Below, piece by piece: positions 43,501-55,500 of a stretch of 64,000 bases of DNA; position 1 is the stretch's first letter, and each line of letters starts with the position of its first letter. This DNA comes from Leuctra nigra (Eukaryota > Arthropoda > Insecta > Plecoptera > Leuctridae): contig OW203765.1 in NCBI GenBank assembly GCA_934045905.1, forward strand, positions 22,755,409 to 22,819,408. The letters are read 5' to 3'. Under the pieces are notes generated by a model that saw only the letters and a program-made list of their open reading frames with translations, was not told the DNA's origin and ran no database searches. Made by a program: the position numbers and the translations under genes.

Positions 43501-46500
43501 ATGACGATTGGTACCTATCAAAACAGGTGGAACTACTTTGCTGCAATAAACGTTAATCAATAATTTCTGTACAGTTTGAGAAAGGAAATACAATCTGCCT
43601 AAAAAGGTTATATTTATTGCATAATCATGAGTTGAAATCAACTGAAATAATAGATTCATTTCATAAAACCTTAAAGTGCCCCACACACGGTCAATCTTAC
43701 TTGACGACTTGCATGACAAGCCCGGCATGACATGCTAATTTGATCGTGTGTGGAGCAGATTTGATGGCTTGTCAAGCCTGGAATTTGGCTTGAAGGAGTT
43801 CCAACAGAAACTGAAATCGAGCTTCATGCTCATGCAAGACGACAAGCAAGTTTGATGTGTGTGGAGTCATCAATCTTGCTTGAACATAAATAGCCAATCA
43901 GCATGCAGAGCCGGAGCACGTGACCTTTCAGCTCACTCAGCTGTTTTGCTGTTTTGTAGTTGTTTGGAAGTTGCGCAATAAAGTGCGCATGACCCCAAAG
44001 GTCTGAACTGTCAAACCTAAATTGAACGTGTGTGGGCGTTGTTCAGGTTTGTCATGCCGTCATGCCGGGCTTGTCAAGTAAGTTTGTCATGCAAGATTGA
44101 CCGTGTATGGGCCACTTAACAATTCAGGTTTGCCAGACTTTTGGGTGGACGTTGAACAACGTAAAGGATCTCTAAATGTACACTTCAAAAAATGGAGCCC
44201 AATTCTGTAGATAATTTTCCCCTTCTCCAGTGGTACACAGAGTCGCTGTACTAAGGGTGATTAGCTTTTGTAGATTTTCAAAGTCAATTTGCGCAAATAC
44301 GTGATACATGATGGAGCCACTTTTGGCAAAATGGAAACTGTCAGTCTCAGATTCACTTATTTGTTTTTACAGTTTGTGTTTTTCAGTGCAGTGAAAAAAG
44401 GAGAAACAATTGAAATTGAAAAATTTTGTTATAAATGTATTTTTTTAGCCATAACAAACAACTGAAGCAAATATTTATATTTATACGAATGTGCCCCTGT
44501 CATCCACCATTTACCTAGTACCTACCATAAAAGCCACCAGAGTGTAGTCATGTTTCCTTGTTTTCTCGAATACAGTAAATTCATGATACTTGCTTGATTT
44601 CGTTTCTTCGGTTGACGCTCCATCGTTGGTTTGTGGTTTTGGCCCTAAGAAGGGCCGTTTGCCACGACGTTTCGGCGAAGTTTGTTCCGCCATCCTCAGG
44701 TGTTGGAGGTCGAATGATAATTCATGATAAAAATCATGATAAATTCACATGGTCGAATTCATGATAACAAACTTCGCCAAAACGTCGTGGCCAACGGCCC
44801 TTCTTAGAGCCAATACCACAAACCAACGATGTAGCGTCAACCGAAGAAACGAAATTAAGTAACTGCAACGGCTCCCAGACTCTCAGTCAAATTCATAATA
44901 TTAATAATAATCTATCCGCTGGTTCCAATTTAATGGGTCAGGGGGTGGGTGTTCCCACCAACACTAGGGCCGCAGGACTACTGGAGACCGGCTGGCCACG
45001 CCTGGCATCTCCTCCTCGTCTTCTTCTTCTTCCTCCGCTTCCAATTGTTCCACAAATTGCCTCCACCTTGTTCTGTCCTCCCACTGTCTCTCAGCCTCCA
45101 ACTCACTCCAACTTTAAAATTTTCAGATCATCTTTATATTTTTAATTTTTTATTTTGTCACCTACCTGTAGCTATGAGAAACATTCCACTTGGGCGTGCC
45201 GAACCTGCGCACCCACAGACACTCCATGTGCAGGATTGTGCCGGGATAGACGATGAGTTTGCCGTCGTTGGTCTGCGCGATGGGCCCCAGCTGGTGGCGG
45301 AACAAGATGGTGGGCGGCTTCTCCAGAGCGTAGTCGTTCTCCTGGTTCAGTCCGAAGCAGACCGGCTTGTTGCCGTCCCACTCCCCGCCCACGCACTTGC
45401 GGCGCGTCGAGCCGATCATCGAGTACTTCCCGATGTCCACGCAGCGAGATACCTGGCAGATTCACTCACAGTTACAGCAGGCAAAGAATAGGTTGCTTAG
45501 GAATATAATATATATTCATGAAATATTGCTTGTTTTCATCTCCATTTTTTATTTTAAGCTAAGTACAGTAGTTGAGCCAACTTGCAAAGACAAATTAAGA
45601 AATTAAGTTATAATTTTACTATCAAGCTTTATCAATTTTTAAAATCAACAATTTCCTATAGGGCAGGGCTGCCGTTCCTACGGAATTTATCCGTTCCTAC
45701 GGATATTTGGGGTCAGATAAGGATTCACGGAATTGAGTCTAAAACTACGGATTTCCTAGCTGGTCTAATAAAATTAGCAATTTGTCAGTTTGGATGGCAT
45801 ATTTCTAAGTATTCAGTATATGTAGTTTGAGCAGTTGATAATGTGCGGGAGAGTGGATAGCTTGTAAGAGGGTGTGAATGGCGTTTATTGTAGGTGGTTT
45901 AGCTATACAAGTGAAGTGTGGTTGTGTGATTGGTTGAGTGTGGCTGATGGGGATGGGGGATGGGGGAGAAAGCGGTCGACCTTGAAGCGCCTGAAGGCAG
46001 TCACTTGTTTGTCTATGCCAGCTGTGCCACTTGTTCGTCGCTCGCGTTGGGTTATTGACCTGCTTCTTTTCGCCTTTTGCGTGAGTTAAAATGAACACAC
46101 GTTGGCAGCAAACATACAAATGCGAGTGGGAAAGTGAACTTCCTTGGGTTAGGAAGGCGAAGAAAGATAGTGACGCTTTCTGTAAAGTGTGTAATAAAGA
46201 TTGATCAATTGTGTCGGGTGGGATTAAAGATTACGCAGACACGAGATCACTCAATACCACGTAAAAAAATGCGCGAGCCGGGAAACCAGTGCACAGATGA
46301 CCAATTTCGTCGTCAAAGATAACAATGGCGTAGTCGACGCATTCATGACGCGTGGACACCTTATGATCTTCGATTTCCATTCATAGCTGTCAGACCAGTC
46401 CCAGCCCTCCCCCACCCCTCCTGTCATGTTCTCCATGTGTTTATCTTCAAGTGGCCACTTGAGATCAGGAAACCGTGATTTGCTGTGTTTTTATGGTTTT

Positions 46501-49500
46501 TGATAGAACTACGGATTTCTACGGATTCTTCATGCTTCACACAAGGATTTTAATTTTTATATGGCGGCAGCCCTGCTATAGGGTAAATGAGTTAATGACA
46601 CAAAAGTAAAATTACGATTAGTTATAGTTATGTCAAATGAAGTTTTTTTGTTACACTAAAATAATAATTAAGTAAATAATTCGTTATCCTACTGCTGTCA
46701 CCATTTGTAATGTCCCTGCAAAATTTAAAATTTTGAGAAAATGTGTCCAAAATCAACTGTGGTTATTGTAGAGGTACGATTGAACAAAAGACTTGTTAAT
46801 TTCATATCAAAAATAATAAATATGCTTCCTTACGTAATCAGAATTACAATGCCACCGACAACCCCTCGCACTCACCAGCACGGATCCTCCCGGGAACTCG
46901 ACGTACTCCTCGGTGATGTGCTGGTCGTTGTAGAACGTGGCGAGGTTTGGCTCTGCGTTGCGGAACATGCAGCTGCTGTTCCTGAAAGCGCCGTGCGTCA
47001 TGTCCAAGAGGTCGTCGTCCTCGCAGCTCAGCGACCGGCCCACCCAGCTGCCGTCCTCGCACACGATGCGCCACGTGGTGCGCTCACCCATGATCGTGGC
47101 GATGCAGTTGAAGGTCACCTCCGTACCGTCCGTGAAGCTGTGACGAGAGATGAAGAGTTCACATGGTGAGAGAATACATGTCAATACTTCATTACTTGGT
47201 ATTGCTTTTGTTACAACATTAAAGTTGACAAAAGTTCACAACGAAGTCAAGTTAATCGATAAAATTAGCTCATGCTTATCTCCCAGCTTATGATTAGCTT
47301 ATGATTAGCTCCCAGCTTATGTTTAAAGCTTTATAAATGAATACTACTTTACTGAAAGGAATTAATTCTTTTGTAAAGAATTTTGGAAAAGTAGATTGAA
47401 AAGTAGATTACTTTCCAATTCTTTCAAGAAACAGATTAGTTAAGTGCAGTTGATATTCGACAAAATTGTAGAGTTAGGTTGCATTTCACATGGTTGTGCA
47501 CTTTTCTAGTACTATCCTGAGATATCTTAAACATGTTGACCATGATTTTTATCATTACCTGTCTTTTGCAATGTCATAAGCGCTCCTGGAATAAATAAAT
47601 CTAGTCAGAAGCCCTGCTCCGTCAATGAGTCGCGTGAACTCACCTCCTCTCGTTCTCCTCGAGCGGCTGTCCGTCTCGGAAGACCAGCGATCCCTGGACG
47701 CGAGCCGGCGGGCCGCACGTGCGACGATAGCCCATCGGGAAGTCGATCTCCGACACTTCGCCGGCCTTGGAGATGTCACTGCCTCCTTTAAACAAAGAGT
47801 CGACCTCGGGTAGTTTAAGAGTGCCGTCTGGAACACACGAGAGAAGGACCATGCCATCACCCGGTGTGTCAGATTGAGAAACAGAACAAACATCGCTCAT
47901 CGTCTACAGATAGCTTTAACTCATCAGGAATAATGAAAAACATACACTTTCTGTATGTAAATGAAATGATGAAAATCAAGTAAATATTGAGACACAATCT
48001 CTATGTAAATAAATTTTGATGAAATAAAAACAATTAAAGTAACTTAACTCTTTAACTAATAGTGAGTTAATGCAAGCAACTCACCTGTCACCACTCAATT
48101 ATTTGAAGAAAGGTACAGAAAAAAATTATGTTTCCTTTAGGGAAGAGTTACGAAACCAATCTTTTTGATAAATTTGGGAATAAATACTCAAATATAATGC
48201 AAGTTCATGATATTGTCAAAACAAAAAGTAAAAAAAATGGGGGCAAAATCAATCTTTTCTTCATAGAACATGTTGAATATATGTCAAACGGACGGGCATA
48301 CCAGTTAAAACATGTGTTTTGATTTGGTGGGCAAAGTGCTGAATAAAGTACCTACATAAGAGAAATTACTAAAATGACATGGAGCCTATTAGATTTTCAA
48401 ATAAATGTGTCTAACATGTTGCACTGTTCTGCAACTAGCCCAATGGTGATGGATGAATAATTGATGATATTATGAAAACAGATATGATAATGAAGAATGC
48501 GAGAGGATGGTGGGCATAACGAGGTTGTTGGGATATGCGTTCCCTGCATTTGCCTCTCTATTGAGGATAATCTAAAAAAAAACTAAAAACTTAGTCATGA
48601 AAGTCTGCCAAGGGAATCAAACTCAGGTCTCCATGAGTGATGTCTCGTTCAAGTCCATGGCGTTCCCTATAAGCAACATGCTCCATGATAGATGAACTGA
48701 CTGACGAGTGAGATTGAAGACTGGACTCACTTCTTGCCGCCAGGTTGCGGTGGTGCAGCCTGCACGCCGGCGTCCTCGGCCTCAGCTCTCCGAGTACGCA
48801 CTCGACTGGCTTGGCGGTGGACTTGGAGTAGTCGCTGTCGCAGGAGAACTGAACGTGAGAGCCGTTGGCGATCGTCAGGCCCGCTCGGTAGCCGTCCAGG
48901 TACTGTCCGTGCGTTATCTGAGGCAGCTCGCAGGGCGCTGTCAACATCAAGCACGACTTCACACCAGACAAAACATAATGAATGTAGACAATATTGCATT
49001 CTTGACTGTTCAGTGGAAATAGGTAATTTTTTAAATTGTAACTTGATTATGTCTCATACTATTTCCTTAATTCTTTGAAACGTAATGTTCCATAAGATTC
49101 ATAGCTTGCAAGGGCTGAGCACACTGTAGGTACCCAATAGCAAAAATGTCAATAATATTGTTAAAATTTTTCAAAATGTTTATCAATTACTTTAACTTCT
49201 ATTACTTTTATAATTTACTAGAAGGTAGTTGTTTACCATATTTTGCTTGCAAAAGCAAGAGATTTTAGTAAGAGATTCGTTATCGTAAAGATTTTATCTT
49301 CAAATCGAGATCAAATGTAGTTGGTAATACTTGCCCAAAAGATGGCATTTAATTAAGGATTTAAAAGTAACTTTATGCAAGTGTGTGTGTTTATGCTTGA
49401 CAATGACATACCTAGATCTTTCTTCAGACAAGTAATCTCAGAATGTGTAGTAATGTTTGTACTCACAAGGGGAACATTCCGGCTGACTGGTGATGGCCCA

Positions 49501-52500
49501 GTCACCGTGCCAGCACCGCAAGTTGCCGGGCCCCTTGACGTTGTACCCGTGCCGGCACGAGAACTGCACCACTTCTCCGTTCAGGATGTCCTGCGTGAGG
49601 TTCAACAGCGAGGTCGCGCCGGCCAGGCGGTACAACCCGTGAGGCGTCATTGGAACACGGCATGGCACTGAAACAAGTTCTCTGTTTACTGTCTCTCATT
49701 AGCAGCAACCTTGCTTTATTGTGTAGGAAACAACAGGTAGGTACAATGCAACGTCTATACAATATTCCCTTCTAAAGGTTGAGCCGATCGAGGGATTTCA
49801 GTACTCGCAAGTATTCGGCTTTTCCCACTTCGTGACGTCATGGAGTAGGACACAGCCGGCAACTATTTGATAGTCTGTATGCGCTGGCATGTGATTTAGA
49901 TAGAAACTGTCCTACGTCATGGAGTAGGACACAGCCGGCAACTTCTTGATAGTCTGTATGCGCTGGCATGTGATTAAGATAGAAACTGTCCTACTCCATG
50001 AGGTCACGAAGTGGGAACGGCCGAATACTTCCGAGTACTGAAATTCCTCGATCGGTTCAACCTTTAGAAAGGAATATTGTATAGACGTTGGGTACAATGA
50101 AAGAAGGAGAGATTTCTTAGAGATAGGTACCTATAAATGTACTTCCAACATTAAAAAAATCCACTTACAGAACTAATATGAATACATATAATGAACATTT
50201 CATTCTAAATGACATTTGATAACTTAGTCTTTAAACTTAGCAACGCACCCTAAAAACTGGGCAATTTATGCAAATTCTATACCCCATCTCCCAATTGTAT
50301 CCATTTACTTTTTGATGAACACACTATAAATCTATAAAAAAATTTAAGTTACACTCTTTTAAAAGTTGGTGGAAAGAGTTCCGAAAGGAGATAATTCCAA
50401 ACTGGGCCCTTCACTACGAACCGGAGGGCAGACGAGACATTGGTCGACCAAGAAATCGATGAGCACCCTGATGATGACCGAACGAGCTTCTAGGCCAATC
50501 TTTGACGGAAGAAGAAGAAGAAAGAGTAGCTAAGAACCAAAGTTCTAACACATAATCAGAGTGTATTCTAAAAAAATTACAGACTAGTGAATAAGAAGTT
50601 TAAAAATATATTCAAAGAAAACCTCTCCCTACAAATCCTACAACAAGCAAATAACCATACTCCTGACTCACATATTTCACACTCCGGATAGTCGGGCTTC
50701 CAAAACCCCCGGGAGCATCGCGCGGTCGTGTTGAACCCGATGTTGAGTCCGTATCCCTTGCCGCACGACACCAGCACGACGCTGCCCTGGCTGTGCGACT
50801 GGTTCTCGTTCTTGCCAGCCTTCACGATGGTCACGTTCGTGAAGGGTTCGTTGCTCAGAGGTTCGCACGGACCAGCTAGAGCAAGGTGTGACAATTCAAA
50901 TAGATTTCAAGCCAACTTTAAGAGTTAGGTATGCAAATGAGTTTAAATAATTATAAAGATTATTTAAGGATGAAGGATAAAGGATTAAAGGATAAAGGAT
51001 GAAGAGGATGGGAACAGGGCGAGTGCCAAGGCGGGTGTTTGAGTCGGCTACTTCGGGACCACGCAGAGTAGGAAGATCAAGAGAGAGGTGGATTGGAGTT
51101 ATTAAGGAGGATGTGTTGGAGAGAGGAGGAAGTTGGAGTGAGTTGGAGGCTGAGAGACAGTGGGAGGACAGAACAAGGTGGAGGCAATTTGTGGAACAAT
51201 TGGAAGTGGAGAAAGAAGAAGAAGACGCCAGGCGTGGCCAGCCGGTCTCCAGTAGTCCTGCGGCCCTAGTGTTGGTGGGAACACCCACCCCCTGACCCAT
51301 TGTTAGGATGGAACCAGCAAATGGATTATTATTATTATTATAAATAAAAATAAAAAAATGATCTTTGTGACCAAGTATTTTAAATAGGCCCAGTATAACC
51401 AAAATTATGTTTAGGCTGTTTAACTAACATTTAAATTAATACATTACTAAAAATAAATATATATTAAATGTCTGAAATTTTTGCATTGATGCTATTTGTA
51501 TCCTTTAAATTCTACTTCTTCAATTATTTTGAAGTAGGTAGGGATCTGATTGAATGTTGCAAATTTAGTCAAAACTGCCTGAACTTTGGTAAAATGCACC
51601 CTCAGAAAATCTAAGCAAATTATGATAATATGATATTATTACCTTCTATAGAGTTAATATTCATACTTCAAATCATCAACTAATTAACCTTCTTCTTGTT
51701 ACAACCAATTTGTAATACTAATAGTATTGTATATTTTACCATTGTGGAATTTATTCCTTCTGGGGTAAAACTTTAATAATAATAATAATAATAATGTAAT
51801 TTATTGAGCACATAAAATAGGTACACAATTGGTCTGTATTCAACAATCGAGTCGTTGATCTTCCATACATCCATCTCTTCTCTTCAGCTGCTTCACCTCT
51901 TCACCGTTTACCTATTTCTTCTTAAGCTATTCATAAAAGTCATTATACATATAGTTGTGCTTCAATGTCAGTGGTAATATTGGAAGAACATCCAAGCATT
52001 TGCTTTTTTTAGCTGAGGGAAAACCACTGAAAAAACATTCTCAGCAGGATGTGTGTGATCTTTATTGTTGTCTTCCAATGCACATTACTTCTTGTTCTTG
52101 AATTCTTGTTCTTGAATTAGCGTGAGTTTGTTCTTGACTAGTGTCTTGAATGGTATTAAACTTAATGTCTGCTCTTCCCTAGTTGTTGCATTATACGCTA
52201 CCGAGGCTGAATATGAAAAACAATTCTTAAATTTTGTACCTCGATGAGTGCCAAAGTCGAGCTTTTCTTTGGACCGCGTATCTCTTCCGTGAATATCTTG
52301 TCTTCTTCTTAACTTATCATTCAAATATTTAGGTTCTCCTGTTAACAGTATCTTGTGCGTTGCGCATGTCAAGTGAAGATTCCTTCTTGCTTCCATCTTC
52401 AACCAATGAAGTTTCTGAATGTAGGGACTTATATGGTGTCTTCTCTTAATATTGAATATAAACCTGGCACAAGAATTCTTGACTTTCTGAACACGTCCTA

Positions 52501-55500
52501 TATCTTTCTTTGAAATGCATGATCCGTAAACGATGTCGCAGTAATTTAAATTTGATATTATAAGTGCCTCAACGAGCTTTGTTTTTGTTGACCTGGTCAG
52601 GATTTGTTTAAATCTTTGCAATGTTCGTAGTTTGCCGTAAGCTTTGCTGTTTGCTTTCTGAATATGATCTGTGTATGTCATTTGGCTATCCATGATTAAA
52701 CCTAAATTCCTTGAAGTTTCTGAAATGGGAATTGTACAACCATTTATATTTAGTTTAAACTCGCTATTAAGTATTTTGATTCGTTGACATTTGCTCCCTA
52801 TAATCATTGATACTGTCTTCGAAGTGTTTAAGGAAAGTCCTTGACTTTCACTCCATGCAGCAATAGACTGAAGATCTTCGTTTATTTTCTCTTGTGCTGC
52901 AGCTAGATCTTGAGGGCGAAAGGTATATAGAAGCTGGGTATCATCTGCAAATTTGTGTATTTTGCAGTGTTTCACACTCTCATCGATATCAGTTGTGTAA
53001 ACTATGAACAGGAGTGGAGCTATACTTGAACCCTGTGGTACTCCTGTTCTATTTTTCCTTGGCATTGATACGTTATTAGCTGATAATTTTACCCGTTGTT
53101 GACGTCCGGTGAGGTAACTTGCAAACCATTTAATTGTCATCTCTCCCACTCCAAGATATGTGAGTTTAGCCAGTAAGAGTTCATGGTTGATTGAGTCAAA
53201 AGCTTTTGTAAAATCTAATAGCATAAGACTTGTAACCATTTTCTTCTCCATTCCCTTGATCGCTTCATCAGTTACATCTAGGAGTATTGATGTTGTCCCT
53301 CGATTTTTTCTGAATCCTGACTGACTATTGGATAACTAGAGGGTCCCGTCATGTAAAACATGACAAATGTGCACCAGTGAGGTATGCGTAAATATAAAAC
53401 TACAGCAATATTTGTCAGCAGAGAGTGCGTCGTTAATACACTTGACGTCGTTGATGACCCAATCTTAACAGAATACGTTAACATGAGGAACGAAGAAAAG
53501 CAATTTGATCATACTTATTATGATGAAACAATTTCATATAAGTTTCCAAATTTACACCAAGTATTCGTACTAAGTAAAAATAAGAAGAAAAACAATGTAT
53601 GCGCCGTAAAAAATATATTATATATATACATTACGTTGATACCGTGACCTCATGCCCACGACCTTTTCTTCGTTTGTGATGCTATTACATGGTATCTACG
53701 GTTTCATTATATACGTTCCTCAGATGTAGGGCGGAAGTAAATTTGTTTGATTTTGCGGTGCATAATTTTGGATTGTAATCAAGCTCTATCAAGTACCGTT
53801 TCACTGTTAACAAATAACGTTAGGTATATTGAAGTATTCTCTTACAAAATCTCATGTCACCATTACAAATGATTGGTTGATGTCAGAAATACAGTTCTCT
53901 GAGCTCACTTCAAGAATATTAAAATGGACTTCAGCCCATCTACCTCTAATTAAGGTATAGATATTCAGTTGACAATGTAAAACTTAAACATTGGTGCTTC
54001 ATACTTTACCAACAGCAACATGAATTCGTTGTCAATGCATGACTCAATAATACAGACTACTCTACGAAATAAGAAACGACTGAAAATGATTAATCTAACA
54101 ACATTATTTAAAAACTTCGTCGGTTTAGTTGGTTTGAGGGTTACAGAGCCGTGTTGATTAAATGTAGGAAGAAAATAATACGTTTGATCGTTTGCAAATT
54201 GTATCTTGAGGCCAATGTTAAAAATCTATCGGCTTTGTTTGGTTTTCATGGCCCTCTAAAATACACAGGAAATGAAAATTTTTAAAAATTACACTTTGAC
54301 GTTTCTTAGCGTGAAGAAGTTTTCTATATGTAATGGCTCTTTTGAACGGTTATTATGTGTATAGTAGATTTTTTACACACTCAAAGGGATAAGGATTACG
54401 TTTTAGGTAAGTTATGGTTATTTCTTTACTTTGCGAAGGCAAAAGACGTATTTTTAGACACGATTGGCAATGAAAGGCCACCATTTTAAATACAAAATAG
54501 TGCCGTTTTCAATATAATGTAAAGATTTGGACAGTTATTCTGTGTTTAAATACATTTCTTATAAACACAAAGGGATAAGGATTGCCATTTAGGTAAGTTT
54601 CAGTTATTTATTTATGCACAAAGAGCAGAAGATGTATTTTGGACATGATTTGGGCAATGTAACGTCGACCATTTTAATTTTAAATACAACATAGAGAGTG
54701 TGCGCGCGAAATTGAGAGGATGCGCGCGCAGGCGTTCCTGACACACAGACAGAACTGCGTAACTATAAGTAAGATAATTTCAGTTCTTCTAGGTATGCAG
54801 TCAGTTGTTTTACAACAATTCTTTCAAGTATTTTGGACATTGTAGTGAGAATACTTATGGGTCTAAGGTCTTTGAATTGTTTTGGATGCGAGCATTTTGG
54901 CAAAGGTGTTATTACTCCTTCTTTCCATAGAGCAGGAAATATTCCAGAAACAAGAGACAGATTCACAATACTGTGTATAGCATTTAAACAGTTTGGCATG
55001 CATAGAAGTAATGTATTGATATTTATATTATCAATGCCTGTTGCTTTGGTCTTAATTTTCCTCAATTGATCAACTATTTCTTCTGTACTAACTGCTCTGA
55101 GCTCAAAGGCATTTTTTGACGTAACAGTGTGAGTGTTGTTCTTGTATTGATCAATTATATTTGAAGCAATTAAAGAATTTGGTATTGAATCAACATAATA
55201 GTCAACATAATTTACACCTCATCTAATTTAATTTCATCTAATTTACACCTCAGTTATCAATTTAGTAGAGATGGGCCGATACCGATACCGATACTCGCAA
55301 TACCACGGATACCCATGGTATCGGTATCGGTCAATTTTAATGCCATTTTTACGATACTTCGATACTTATTACTTTTTTAGTTGAAATTTTGAATTGTGGA
55401 CGTTTTCCCGCCATTGGTGCTCATTGGCATCACGTCAGTGAGCTGTATCACCATTGGCAGATGCCTCAACCAATCAGAGCCAAGGTTGCAAGTGACATAA

